From Nonomuraea endophytica (GTDB lineage Bacteria > Actinomycetota > Actinomycetes > Streptosporangiales > Streptosporangiaceae), in NCBI RefSeq assembly GCF_014203235.1, contig NZ_JACHIN010000011.1, forward strand, positions 310,001 through 374,000: 64,000 nucleotides of DNA, in the 5' to 3' direction. The translations under genes and the position numbers were made by a program. Each line of letters starts with the position of its first letter. The stretch's first letter is position 1. Below, piece by piece: positions 40,170 to 48,563 of the stretch. Under the pieces are notes generated by a model. That model was not told the DNA's origin. It ran no database searches and was given only the letters and a program-made list of their open reading frames with translations.

Positions 40170-40648
40170 CTGTCGTGGTCGACGAGGAACTGGGCGCGTT
40201 CGGCGTCGGTGAGGTCGCCCAGCAGGGTGATCCCTTCGAAGTATTCCTCTCGGGGCGCGCCCGGGGCGAACAGCATCAGCATGGACGCCGGCTCCCCCGA
40301 CTCGTTGCGGAAGGCGTGTAGCCCGCCGACCGGGACGTAGAGATAGTCGCCGGAGACGGCGTCGATCCAGCGTTCGCCGTCGAACAGCCGCATGGTGCCG
40401 GACAGGATGAAGAACGACTCCGACATCGCCTTGTGGAAGTGGGTGCCGGGTCCGCCGAATTTCGGCCCCATGTCCACCCGGTACAGGCCGTACTCCCCTC
40501 CGGTGGAGGCGGTGGTGGACAGGTAGTGGTAGCTGGTCTCGCCGCCGGTGCCGGGTCCCGAGACGAAGTCGGGTGCGGCGGTGGAGCGCCGGAACTGGGC
40601 GTTGACCTCGCCCCGGTCGCCGAAGTAGCGGGGGTCCGGGTAGGACAT
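40157..40648 (-). CDS. Cupin-domain protein
   Basis: A 163-residue single-cupin protein. Metal ligands are visible in GTHFHKAMSESFFILSGTM (His, His, Glu) and the second motif in PVGGLHAFRNESGEPASML. Such proteins are small dioxygenases, isomerases or sensors. ATG at 40648 follows GGGGGA and starts two bases after the stop of the upstream hydrolase gene, so the two form an operon, divergent from a MarR regulator. The longer open frame upstream is out-of-frame reading of the hydrolase. Confidence 0.82.
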   Translation of the reverse strand: MSYPDPRYFGDRGEVNAQFRRSTAAPDFVSGPGTGGETSYHYLSTTASTGGEYGLYRVDMGPKFGGPGTHFHKAMSESFFILSGTMRLFDGERWIDAVSGDYLYVPVGGLHAFRNESGEPASMLMLFAPGAPREEYFEGITLLGDLTDAERAQFLVDHDSYFL

Positions 40649-40650
40649 CG

Positions 40651-41439
40651 CTAGTCCCCCTCGGCGAGGAAGCCGCGGGTGAGGCCGACCAGCCCGCTGG
40701 GGTCGGCGAACCAGTCCATGTGTCCCTGCCCCGGCACCTCGACCAGGCGGCTGCCCGCGATGGCCCGGTGCAGTTGCCGCGAGCCCTCCATCGGGATCAT
40801 GGCGTCGGCGCCGAGCCCGATGACCAGGGTGGGAGCGGTGATGGCGGGCAGCAGGTCCCGGATGTCCACGCGCGCCCCGAGCTCGACCTGGCGCTCCATC
40901 CCGGCGGGCGGCCACGCGTCGGCTTGGGAGGCGGCGAGCCCGTCGTGGCCGAAGGAGTCCAGGGCCGCCGCGCTGAACCCGGTCAGGGCGGAGAACCGCT
41001 TCAGCAGGTCCCGGTCGGTCTCCAGCAGCCTGCGCCAGGTCTCGAAGTAGAAGGCGTCACGGGGTCCGGTCGAATGCGCCCACCCGCCGACCAGCACCAG
41101 CCTGCGTACCAGGGCGGGCCTGGTCGCGGCGACGGCCGCGGCGGCGACCGCGCCCAGCGAGAAGCCGAGCAGGTCCACCGGGCCGGTTCCGGCCGCTTCG
41201 ATGGAGGCGGCGACCTGGTCGGCGATCAGTTCGACGGTCAGCTCAGAGCCGTCGTCCTCGGTCTGGCCGCTGCCGCTGAAGTTGGGGCGGATCACCGTGC
41301 GGGTGTCCGCGAAGTGCGGCACGACGTTGCCGAAGACCTTGTCGGCGTCACCGCCGGTGCCGTGCACCAGGGCCAGGCCCGGCCCGTCGCCGTCTACCTC
41401 GTAGTGAACCTTCGAACCCCGGACGGAGGTGAAAGGCAT
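40651..41439 (-). CDS. Alpha/beta hydrolase in MarR-linked operon
   Basis: A 262-residue alpha/beta-hydrolase with LALVHGTGGDADKVFGN (oxyanion region), nucleophile elbow GFSLGAVAAA near residue 95, and GQGHMDWFADP with the catalytic histidine. The start ATG at 41439 is preceded by GGGGG nine bases away; a TTG at 41448 in frame is less likely. It is transcribed with the downstream cupin and divergently from MarR across about 105 bases, suggesting MarR-controlled detoxification or breakdown of an ester or aromatic compound (inference). Confidence 0.86.
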   Translation of the reverse strand: MPFTSVRGSKVHYEVDGDGPGLALVHGTGGDADKVFGNVVPHFADTRTVIRPNFSGSGQTEDDGSELTVELIADQVAASIEAAGTGPVDLLGFSLGAVAAAAVAATRPALVRRLVLVGGWAHSTGPRDAFYFETWRRLLETDRDLLKRFSALTGFSAAALDSFGHDGLAASQADAWPPAGMERQVELGARVDIRDLLPAITAPTLVIGLGADAMIPMEGSRQLHRAIAGSRLVEVPGQGHMDWFADPSGLVGLTRGFLAEGD

Positions 41440-41473
41440 GTGGATCAACCCCCAGAAAGGCGATAGCTGATAA

Positions 41474-41525
41474 GATGAGTGCTAAGATAATGAGCGGTTA
41501 CGTGAGTGTCAAGTAGATGAGCGCT
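41474..41525. promoter_or_regulatory. Four direct repeats in the MarR divergent promoter
   Basis: The units ATGAGTGCT (41475), ATGAGCGGT (41490), GTGAGTGTC (41502) and ATGAGCGCT (41517) are spaced 15, 12 and 15 bases. They fill the gap between the hydrolase-cupin operon and marR, with the last copy 20 bases before the MarR ribosome site. They may be the MarR-family operator; most MarR sites are palindromes, so direct repeats are unusual. Confidence 0.4.
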
Positions 41526-41546
41526 CGCCTATTTTGAGGAGTCGTC

Positions 41547-42056
41547 ATGGCCGACGCGGTGGACGCGGTGCTGGAGCAGTGGCGCCGGGAGCGTCCCGAC
41601 ATCGACATCTGGCCGGTCGGCATCGTCGGCCGGCTCATGCGGCTGTCGCGGATGTGGGACATGTCGATCAAGGAGGTGCTGGCCAAGCACGGCCTCGAAC
41701 CCGGCGAGTTCGACGTCCTGTCGACGCTGCGGCGTTCGGGCGAGCCGTACGAGCTGACCGCGGGGACCTTCCTCAAGGTCTCCCTGGTCACCACCGGGGC
41801 GATCACCCTGCGGGTGGACAAGATGCAGGACAAGGGCCTGGTCACCCGGGTACGCGACACCGCCGACCGCCGCTCGGTCAAGATCCGCCTCACCCCGCAC
41901 GGCCTGGAGGTCATCGACCGGGTGCTGCCCGAGCACATCGCCAACCAGGCCCGCCTGCTGCAGTCCCTGGACGAGGAGCACCGCGACCAGTTCGCCGCGA
42001 TCATGTCGGGGTTGCTGCAGTCCTACGGCGACACCCCGTCCACCACCACCCCCTGA
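41547..42056 (+). CDS. MarR-family transcriptional regulator
   Basis: A 169-residue winged-helix regulator. HTH: LSTLRRSGEPYELTAGTFLKVSLVTTGAITLRVDKMQDKGLV; wing: TRVRDTADRRSVKIRLTPHG. Long N- and C-terminal dimerisation helices flank it. ATG at 41547 follows AGGAG. It is divergent from the hydrolase-cupin operon and probably represses it until a small ligand binds, as known for the family. A clear hairpin terminator follows the stop. Confidence 0.92.
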   Translation: MADAVDAVLEQWRRERPDIDIWPVGIVGRLMRLSRMWDMSIKEVLAKHGLEPGEFDVLSTLRRSGEPYELTAGTFLKVSLVTTGAITLRVDKMQDKGLVTRVRDTADRRSVKIRLTPHGLEVIDRVLPEHIANQARLLQSLDEEHRDQFAAIMSGLLQSYGDTPSTTTP

Positions 42057-42070
42057 CCGGGGGCTTTATT
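42049..42070 (+). terminator. Rho-independent terminator after marR
   Basis: CCCCC-TGACC-GGGGG forms a five-pair GC stem with the loop over the stop codon region, followed by CTTTATT. It overlaps the last codons and stop of marR. Confidence 0.6.
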
Positions 42071-42071
42071 C

Positions 42072-42183
42072 TGGACTCCATAGATAGTCTCCAACAGGGC
42101 TTGCGACAGTGCGTCAGATGACGGGATGATCCCGGCATGAGGAGCCATGTCCGGAGCAATATCCTCTGGAGTCCATCAATAGT
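42072..42183. repeat. Pair of 17-base repeats upstream of the secreted nuclease-like gene
   Basis: TGGACTCCATAGATAGT at 42072-42088 and TGGAGTCCATCAATAGT at 42167-42183 match at 14 of 17 positions and lie 95 bases apart, about nine helical turns. Each begins with a TGGA-N-TCCA palindrome. Their position upstream of the gene starting at 42244 suggests a looping operator pair. Between them is a hairpin CGGGAT-G-ATCCCG at 42122-42134. Confidence 0.45.
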
Positions 42184-42243
42184 GGGCAGCAGCCCGACGG
42201 TCCTCGGAACCTCCCCTCGACCTCTCGCCGCGAAGGAATGCCC

Positions 42244-44019
42244 GTGCGCGTCTTAACCCCTCCCCTGGCCGTCGCCGTGGCCCTGGCCGGACTGCTCGCC
42301 GCCACCACCCCCGCCACCGCCGACCGGGGATCCAAGCCCGGCTACCGCCTCGACTGCGACGGCAGCACCTGCACCGTGGTCGCCACCGCCAGGCCCAAGC
42401 CCCACCGTGTGCAGGAGTTCGTCACCACCGTCAGAAGCGGTGAGCAGGTGTGGGCGCGCGACACCCTCTACAGCCGTGACGGACGCGTCCGCAGCCGCCC
42501 CTTCACGCTCCCCCAGCAAGACGTCACGGTCGACGTCTCCGTCACCTCCCTGCCGGAGAACCACGTGGGCACGCCGCTCCGGCTGATGTCGTGGAACCTC
42601 TTCGTCGGCGGGACGTTCGACCGCAAGGAGACCACCGGCGAGAACCTCGCCCAGATGATCGACTACATGAACGAGGTCAACCCCGACGTCTTCTTCGTGG
42701 TCGAGGGGTACGGCTCCGGCCAGAAGATCCTCGACGGGCTGAACGCCGGGCGGCGGCCGGACGACCGGTACTCCGGCGTGCAGCTCACCCAGCCGCAGGA
42801 CTACAGCGTCAACGGCGACAACCTGTGGCTCTACACCAAGCTCAAGATCGAGAAGGTCTACCCGCGCTACGCCGACGCCGACATCTCCTCCTTCAACCTC
42901 GGCGGCGCCCGCCTCGGCCTGCCCAACGGCAAACACGTCCACGCGTTCAGCCTGTGGACCTGGCACGACGGCTGGGCGTACGGCGACACCCATGACGCGG
43001 CCGTGCAGAACACCCACGGCCTGCCCCGCACCAAGACCACCGAGCAGATCCTGGAGGGCGACCACTTCCGCCGGGTCGCGATGGGCAAGGCCATCCTGGA
43101 GAAGGCCATCCCGTCCTTCATCGGCGACGACGACGCCCCCGTCCTCATGGGCGGCGACCTCAACGCGCAGTCGCACCTGGACTGGACCGAGCAGTTCGCC
43201 AACGCTCCTGGTCACGGCGGGGTGGTGCTGCCCTGGCCGTACACCAAGCAGTACAGCGACGCCGGTTTCCTCGACACCTTCCGCTACGCCAACCCCGACG
43301 CCGGACGTTACCCCGGCCGCACGTGGAGCCCGTTCCACGGCATGGGCGCCATTCCCGGCCGCATCGACTACGTCTTCGCCCGGGGCAAGGACGTCCGGGT
43401 GCTGGGCTCCCGCGCCGACGTCGAGCGCCTCCCCCGCCACCAGCAGTCGCCGCTCAACCGGCCGTACCCCTTCTACTCCGACCACGGCTCGGTCGTCACC
43501 GACATCCTGATCCGCGGCAAGGGGCGGGGACCCGACCGCACACCCGTCAGCGAGCAGCCCGGCAAGGGGCGCGACATCTGGCCCGCGGCGCCCGCCGGCC
43601 GCCGTGTCCCGCCCGCCGAGCTGACCGCCACCGCCAGCACGTTCAAGCCCGGCATCGGCGATCCGGCCAGGGCCGTGGACGGCAACCTGACCACGGACTT
43701 CCACTCCGACTACCCGGTGGTGCCGCCGCAGCCGCACACCATCACCGTCGACCTGGGCCGGGTCAGGAATCTGTCCGCCGTACGCTTCCAGCCCAAGCTC
43801 CGGGTCAACATGAACGGCACCATCCTTGAGGGCATGGTGCAGGTCAGCGATGACGGCGTCACGTTCAGGGACGTCAAGCGGGTCACGTGGCCGCGCATGA
43901 CCGCGCCCAACGACGTCCTTCTGGACGGCGTCGCGGCCCGGTACATCCGGCTGCGCAGTGACTACAGCCTCGGCGGCGCCTCCGCCCTGGCCGAGATCAT
44001 CCCTTACGAGAACGCCTGA
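42244..44019 (+). CDS. Secreted endonuclease/exonuclease/phosphatase-family protein with discoidin (F5/8 C) domain
   Basis: About 591 residues with a signal peptide (VALAGLLAATTPATA). The EEP fold runs from about 110 to 425: LRLMSWNLFVGG, PDVFFVVEGYG (metal-binding Glu), GGDLNAQSHLDW and the closing YSDHGSVVTDI with the catalytic SDH. A C-terminal F5/8-type C carbohydrate-binding domain covers about 455-590. It may be an extracellular DNase, sphingomyelinase or sugar-bound phosphodiesterase. GTG at 42244 is chosen because GAAGGA lies six bases upstream; the ATG at 42238 touches that ribosome site. Codon 4 is the rare leucine codon TTA, which hints at bldA-type control. Confidence 0.85.
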   Translation: MRVLTPPLAVAVALAGLLAATTPATADRGSKPGYRLDCDGSTCTVVATARPKPHRVQEFVTTVRSGEQVWARDTLYSRDGRVRSRPFTLPQQDVTVDVSVTSLPENHVGTPLRLMSWNLFVGGTFDRKETTGENLAQMIDYMNEVNPDVFFVVEGYGSGQKILDGLNAGRRPDDRYSGVQLTQPQDYSVNGDNLWLYTKLKIEKVYPRYADADISSFNLGGARLGLPNGKHVHAFSLWTWHDGWAYGDTHDAAVQNTHGLPRTKTTEQILEGDHFRRVAMGKAILEKAIPSFIGDDDAPVLMGGDLNAQSHLDWTEQFANAPGHGGVVLPWPYTKQYSDAGFLDTFRYANPDAGRYPGRTWSPFHGMGAIPGRIDYVFARGKDVRVLGSRADVERLPRHQQSPLNRPYPFYSDHGSVVTDILIRGKGRGPDRTPVSEQPGKGRDIWPAAPAGRRVPPAELTATASTFKPGIGDPARAVDGNLTTDFHSDYPVVPPQPHTITVDLGRVRNLSAVRFQPKLRVNMNGTILEGMVQVSDDGVTFRDVKRVTWPRMTAPNDVLLDGVAARYIRLRSDYSLGGASALAEIIPYENA

Positions 44020-44021
44020 GG

Positions 44022-44381
44022 TCAGGCCCCGGGCTCCTCAGCGGTGGCGCGGCCGTCGAGGCGGGCCAGGCGCTGCTGGGCGGCCTGGGGGCTGTCGAGC
44101 CCGAGCGCTCCGGCGATGTCGCGCCAGCGCAGCCCCGCCTCGCGGGCGGCCCGCAGCAGGCTGTGCTCAAGAAGGTCGAGGTCCCGGCGGATGCCGGGAA
44201 GCAGGTAGTTCACGTACGAGTCCGCGCTGGTCTTGATCGCGCCGCCGAAGACGTACACGAACATCAGCATCATCGCGATCGGCATGATCGCGGTCGTGAC
44301 GATGGTGTCCACGCTGCGCGTGATGTGGCGCAGGGACCGTCCCAGCAGGACGGCGGTGTCACCGAAGAAGTGCTTGCTCAT
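44022..44381 (-). pseudogene. Chimeric ORF: ABC-2 permease N-terminus joined to an HTH protein C-terminus
   Basis: The first 64 residues (MSKHFFGDTAVLLGRSLRHI... to SYVNYLLPGI) are a normal DrrB-type permease start with one transmembrane helix. Right after LLPGI the frame switches to RRDLDLLEHSLLRAAREAGLRWRDIAGALGL followed by PQAAQQRLARL, a soluble helix-turn-helix like the tail of actinomycete HTH proteins. The join is at about 44192. The gene follows the DrrA-type ATPase by nine bases, where a full permease of about 250 residues is expected. It is most likely a scar of deletion or insertion, so the exporter is probably dead. An expressed 119-residue chimera cannot be excluded. Confidence 0.7.
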
Positions 44382-44390
44382 CGTGGTTCC

Positions 44391-45194
44391 TTACCGGGTC
44401 CGAAGGGAGGTGCGGTGTTTTCCGTCGCCGTCCTTGCCCACGAGGGCGAGGAAGACGTCCTCGAGGGTCGGCTGCTTCTCGACGTACTCGACCTTGGCGG
44501 GCGGGAGGAGCTGCTTGAGTTCGTCCAGGGTGCCGTTGACGATGATCCGGCCCTCGTGCAGGATCGCGATCCGGTCGGCGAGCTGCTCGGCTTCGTCCAG
44601 GTACTGGGTGGTGAGCAGGACCGTGGTGCCGTTGTCGGCGAGTTCCTTGACGGCCTGCCACACCTCGATGCGGGCCTCGGGGTCGAGACCAGTGGTGGGC
44701 TCGTCGAGGAAGATGACCGGCGGGTCGCCGATCAGGCTCATCGCGATGTCGAGGCGGCGGCGCATGCCGCCCGAGTAGGTCGACACCTTGCGCGCGCCTG
44801 CCTCGGTCAGCGCGAACCGGGCCAGCAGGTCGTCGGCGATCTTGCCCGGGTTCTTGAGGTGGCGCAGCCGGGCGACCAGGACCAGGTTCTCCCGCCCGCT
44901 GAGGATCTCATCCACGGCGGCGAACTGCCCGGTGAGGCTGAACGACTCGCGCACCTCGGCGGGCTGCTTGGCGACGTCGAAGCCGTGCACGTGAGCGGTG
45001 CCCCCGTCGGCCTTGAGCAGCGTGGCCAGGATGCGCACGACCGTGGTCTTGCCCGCCCCATTGGAGCCGAGCAGCGCGAAGATGCTGCCCCGCGCCACGT
45101 CGAAGTCGACGCCGCGCAGCACTTTCAGCTCCTTGTACGCCTTTCGCAGGCCCTGTACGCGGATCGCGGGCCCTTGGGCCTGATGGACTGTCAT
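44391..45194 (-). CDS. DrrA-type ABC exporter ATPase
   Basis: A 267-residue ATPase of the daunorubicin-resistance (DrrA) family, with Walker A GSNGAGKTT, Q-loop SLTGQFAAVDEILSGRENL, signature YSGGMRRRLDIA, Walker B VIFLDEPTTGLD and the DrrA-type C-terminal segment VEYVEKQPTLEDVFLAL. It would power drug or lipid efflux with an ABC-2 permease. The permease gene downstream is broken into a chimera, so this ATPase has lost its natural partner here. ATG at 45194 is kept; the region upstream (45195-45260) is AT-rich with ACTACTAGCTACTGGTAC-like inverted motifs that may be an operator. Confidence 0.88.
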   Translation of the reverse strand: MTVHQAQGPAIRVQGLRKAYKELKVLRGVDFDVARGSIFALLGSNGAGKTTVVRILATLLKADGGTAHVHGFDVAKQPAEVRESFSLTGQFAAVDEILSGRENLVLVARLRHLKNPGKIADDLLARFALTEAGARKVSTYSGGMRRRLDIAMSLIGDPPVIFLDEPTTGLDPEARIEVWQAVKELADNGTTVLLTTQYLDEAEQLADRIAILHEGRIIVNGTLDELKQLLPPAKVEYVEKQPTLEDVFLALVGKDGDGKHRTSLRTR

Positions 45195-45486
45195 CCGGAC
45201 ATCCGTTCTCTACTGAGCACTACTAGCTACTGGTACATAGTAACGCTAAATAGTGAGAGCGCAAGCCGTGGCAGGGGAAGGCGGATCGGAAGGACGCGCC
45301 GCAGGCAAGGGGTGGCTTCGCTCATGGGAGCCACCATGGCCGGGCGCTCTGACACCGGACCGTCGCGGTGCTGACAGGACGGCTGATACGACACGTCTCA
45401 CCTGGTCAGCCCGGCCGGATCCCAGAGCGGCGCGCCGGAAAAGGGCGCCGCCCTGGGTCACCGATCGTCTCGCCTGGTGCGAACCC
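45195..45486. other. Intergenic region, no gene recognised
   Basis: This is the upstream region of the DrrA-type gene. The first 65 bases are AT-rich and include the near-palindrome ACTAGCTACTGGTACATAGT, a possible operator and promoter. The remainder shows only open frames without family resemblance. Confidence 0.4.
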
Positions 45487-45924
45487 TCAGATGGGGCCCG
45501 TCACGTAGTACGTCAGGCGGTAGTAGTACGCGGTGCCGTGGAAGCCCGGCATGGGGGCGACCTTCAACCCCTGGTTGGCCTCCTGCGAGCTGACGGTCCT
45601 GGATCCGATGACCCAGCCGTCGTTCTCGCGGATCACGATCTCGATCGAGTTCTGGAAGTCGTACGACCGGTTGATGTCCCACCAGTCGCCGCCGTCCATG
45701 TTGTTCCTGCGATCGACGAAGGCGCCGTCGACCCAGAGTTCCACTTCATCGGAGAACGCCTCGGCCTCGTCGTCACAGTTGAGACGGACGATGGTCAGCC
45801 GGTAGACGTCGTCGGACTGCTCCGCCGCCACCGCGCCGGCCGCCGGGGCCAACGCGACGGTCAGAACGGCCAGGAACGCCACCAGCCAGGTAACGCTGGC
45901 CCAGCTCCGAATTCGGACTCTCAC
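45487..45924 (-). CDS. Small secreted protein of unknown function
   Basis: A 145-residue protein with a clear signal peptide (SWASVTWLVAFLAVLTVALAPAAGAVAA). The mature part of about 110 residues is rich in Asp, Trp and Tyr with alternating strands (DVYRLTIVRLNCDDEAEAF; DEVELWVDGAFVDRR; IEIVIREND). This suggests a small beta-sandwich, possibly binding calcium or sugar. I do not recognise the family. The GTG start at 45924 has a perfect AGGAGG five bases upstream. A weak candidate coupling to neighbours is not apparent; it seems monocistronic. Confidence 0.75.
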   Translation of the reverse strand: MRVRIRSWASVTWLVAFLAVLTVALAPAAGAVAAEQSDDVYRLTIVRLNCDDEAEAFSDEVELWVDGAFVDRRNNMDGGDWWDINRSYDFQNSIEIVIRENDGWVIGSRTVSSQEANQGLKVAPMPGFHGTAYYYRLTYYVTGPI

Positions 45925-46178
45925 CGAATCCTCCTGTGGATCGTGTTGGTAGTGGTCCTTCCGGGACTGATACTGCGCAGCACCGATGAAGGTTCCCGCG
46001 AAGAGTGGCCATATGCGGGAAACCTCGCTTACCGATCTGTAGCGGGGTGGCCGGGTGCTCCCCTGTCCGCCGGGGCCTGCTCAGCCTGGTCACGCCGCCG
46101 AATCCGGCGGCACGTTCCGGCCGGCCCGAACCAGCTGGTTCCGCCCGCCGGCACGGCGGGAGCCCGTCCGTAAAGGCG

Positions 46179-46661
46179 TCACTCCAGCGGCAGGGGGCGG
46201 CGGGGCACGGGCGCGGTGTGGATGAGCGACGTGGTCGTCTGGCCGTACGGGGTGAACAGGTCCAGGATCGGTTCGAGCTCGTCGACCGCCCGCAGGTGCA
46301 TGGTGAAGTAGAAGCAGTCGTCGCCGGTCATCCGGTAACACTCGACGATCTGCGGAACCTCCTGGGCGATCTTGGAAATGCGCTGGATCTCCCGGACCGC
46401 CGGGCGGATCCTGACCATCACCGTGACCGGAAAGCCCAGGGCCCGCGGGTCGACCTCGGCGCGATAGCCGGTGATCACTCCGGTCTCCTCCAGCCGCTGC
46501 ACCCTGTCGGCCACCGCAGGAGCCGACAGGGCGACCCTGCGGCCCAGCTCGGCGAAGCTCACTCTGGCGTCCACCTGCAGCTCGGCGAGGATACGAAGGT
46601 CAAGGGCGTCGATTCCCTTGGGTTCGTACGTCCGCTCGGGCCTGATCTTTCGGTTCGCCAT
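46179..46661 (-). CDS. Lrp/AsnC-family regulator
   Basis: A 160-residue protein with the N-terminal AsnC helix-turn-helix (IDALDLRILAELQVDARVSFAELGRRVALSAPAVADRVQRLEETGVI) and a C-terminal RAM ligand-binding domain (VMVRIRPAVREI... TGDDCFYFTMHLRAVDELEPILDLFTPYGQTTTSL). It is divergent from an EamA-type exporter with only 34 bases between starts, a classic arrangement in which Lrp-type proteins control an amino acid or metabolite exporter. TAGGAGA sits very close to the ATG, so the ribosome site is not ideal. Confidence 0.92.
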   Translation of the reverse strand: MANRKIRPERTYEPKGIDALDLRILAELQVDARVSFAELGRRVALSAPAVADRVQRLEETGVITGYRAEVDPRALGFPVTVMVRIRPAVREIQRISKIAQEVPQIVECYRMTGDDCFYFTMHLRAVDELEPILDLFTPYGQTTTSLIHTAPVPRRPLPLE

Positions 46662-46695
46662 TCTCCTAAATTACGGGTTGGCCGACGATGGCGTC

Positions 46696-47595
46696 ATGCC
46701 GCCTACCGGCCCTCGTGCCACCCTTTCCGCGGCGCCTCCGTGGACCTACTTCATCGGAAGCGCCGTCTTCCACTATCTGGGCCCGGCCTTCGCCGTGCTC
46801 CTGTTCAGCAGGCTCGCCCCGCTCGGGGTCGCCGCCTTGAGGATCTGGAGCGCGGCTCTGGTCTTCGCGCTCTGGCGCCGCCCCTGGCGTACCCTCACCA
46901 GGCTCGACGCGGCGGGGCGGTGGACGATCATCGCCATGGGCGCGGTGCTCGCGGCCATGAACGTCTGTTTCTACCTCGCGATCGCCCGCGTCCCGCTGGG
47001 GACCGTGGCCGCGATCGAGTTTCTGCCGGTCATCGCGCTGGCCGCGCTCGGCGCCCGTACGGCACGCAACCTGCTGGCCCTCGTGGCCGCCGTCGGCGGT
47101 GTCTACGTGCTGACCGACATCCGGCTCGCCGGAGAGCCGCTGGGGCTGGTGTTCGCGTTCGCCAACGCGGTGCTGTTCGCCGCGTACATCGTGCTGGCCC
47201 ACCGCACGGCCCGGCGGCTGCGCGGCGTCGGCGGCATCGACGGGCTGGCCGCCGCCATGCTCGTCGCCTGCGTGTTCGTCGCGCCGGTGGCGGGGTGGCA
47301 GGCCGTTCCCGCGATGATCGACCCCGTCACGCTCGCCGCGGGCATCGCGGTGGGGATCTGCTCGTCGGTCATCCCGTACGTCTGCGACCAGCTCGCGATG
47401 GCCCGCATGGCCCGGTCCACATACGCGTTGCTGGTGGCGCTGCTTCCCGCCACGGCCACGGTGATCGGCGTCGTCGTGCTCCGCCAGCTTCCCACGCTCG
47501 CCGAGCTCGCCGGAGTCGGGCTCGTGGTGCTTTCGGTCGCGCTCCACCGGGAGCGCACCCTCACACAGAAGGACAAGGCGACATGCGATACGTGA
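46696..47595 (+). CDS. EamA/DMT-family transporter (RhtA-like)
   Basis: A 299-residue membrane protein with about ten helices in two EamA repeats. The opening FIGSAVFHYLGPAFAVLLFSRLAPLGVAALRIWSAALVF is typical of RhtA-like exporters of homoserine/threonine or related metabolites. ATG at 46696 is chosen because homology begins at PPWTYF; the longer frame upstream is antisense to the Lrp gene. Its end overlaps the following aldo-keto reductase start by 13 bases, so the two are co-translated. Control by the divergent Lrp-type protein is likely. Confidence 0.87.
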   Translation: MPPTGPRATLSAAPPWTYFIGSAVFHYLGPAFAVLLFSRLAPLGVAALRIWSAALVFALWRRPWRTLTRLDAAGRWTIIAMGAVLAAMNVCFYLAIARVPLGTVAAIEFLPVIALAALGARTARNLLALVAAVGGVYVLTDIRLAGEPLGLVFAFANAVLFAAYIVLAHRTARRLRGVGGIDGLAAAMLVACVFVAPVAGWQAVPAMIDPVTLAAGIAVGICSSVIPYVCDQLAMARMARSTYALLVALLPATATVIGVVVLRQLPTLAELAGVGLVVLSVALHRERTLTQKDKATCDT

Positions 47596-48563
47596 ATCTG
47601 GGCTCGTCCGGACTGCGGGTCTCCCGGATCTGCCTGGGCATGATGACCTACGGCGATCCGGATTCCTGGGAGTGGCTGCTGCGCGAGGACGCCGCCGAGC
47701 CCATCGTACGGCGTGCGGTCGAGGCCGGTGTCACCTTCTTCGACACCGCCGACATGTACTCCGACGGCGTCAGCGAGGAGATCACCGGCCGGCTGCTCGG
47801 CAAGCTCTTCGCCCGCCGCGACGACTACGTCCTGGCCACGAAGGTCTACTTCCCGACCGGTCCGGGCCAGAACGACCGGGGCCTGTCCCGCAAACACGTG
47901 CTGGCCGCCATCGACGCCTCGCTGACCAGGCTCGGCACCGACCACGTCGATCTCTACCAGATCCACCGCTGGGACCCCGAGACGCCGATCGAGGAGACCA
48001 TGGAGGCCCTGCACGACGTGGTCCGGGCCGGCAAGGCACGCTACATCGGGGCCTCCAGCATGTACGCCTGGCAGTTCGCCAAGGCGCAGCACACCGCCCA
48101 GACGGCCGGTTGGACCAGGTTCGCATCGATGCAGAACCACTACAACCTCGTCTACCGGGAGGAGGAGCGGGAGATGATCCCGCTCTGCCTGGACCAGGGG
48201 GTGGGCGTCATCCCGTGGAGCCCTCTGGCCCGCGGCCTGCTCACCGGCAGCCGCCACCGAGGCAGCCGTCCGGGTACGCTCCGATCCGGCAGCGACCACC
48301 TCGCCGACCGCATGTACGAGGACGCGGACTTCGACGTCGTCGACGTGGTGCGCGCGCTGGCCGCCGAACGCGGCCTGCCACCGGCGCGGCTGGCGCTCGC
48401 GTGGCTGCTCGGCCGGCCCGGCGTGACCGCGCCGATCGTCGGGGCGAGCAGGCTGGGCCACCTGGACGACGCGGTCGCCGCGGTGGAGGTGTCCCTGAGC
48501 GAGGAGGAGACGGCCCGGCTGGAGGCCCCCTACCGGCCCCACCAGATCATCGGCCACTCCTGA
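47583..48563 (+). CDS. Aldo/keto reductase
   Basis: A 326-residue NADPH-dependent aldo/keto reductase (YajO/Tas-like). The catalytic tetrad is visible: Asp and Tyr in FFDTADMYSDG, Lys in VLATKVYFP and His in DLYQIHRWD. The barrel ends with the cofactor-binding PIVGASRLGHLDDAV. It reduces aldehydes or ketones to alcohols. ATG at 47583 lies inside the end of the exporter gene, giving an exporter-reductase operon. The stop falls within the first copy of a 52-base tandem repeat. Confidence 0.9.
   Translation: MRYVNLGSSGLRVSRICLGMMTYGDPDSWEWLLREDAAEPIVRRAVEAGVTFFDTADMYSDGVSEEITGRLLGKLFARRDDYVLATKVYFPTGPGQNDRGLSRKHVLAAIDASLTRLGTDHVDLYQIHRWDPETPIEETMEALHDVVRAGKARYIGASSMYAWQFAKAQHTAQTAGWTRFASMQNHYNLVYREEEREMIPLCLDQGVGVIPWSPLARGLLTGSRHRGSRPGTLRSGSDHLADRMYEDADFDVVDVVRALAAERGLPPARLALAWLLGRPGVTAPIVGASRLGHLDDAVAAVEVSLSEEETARLEAPYRPHQIIGHS

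Noticed and set aside
45253..46173. Plus-strand open frame of 306 codons
   Set aside because: It is antisense to the secreted protein, which has a signal peptide and an ideal AGGAGG site; no homology in the plus reading.
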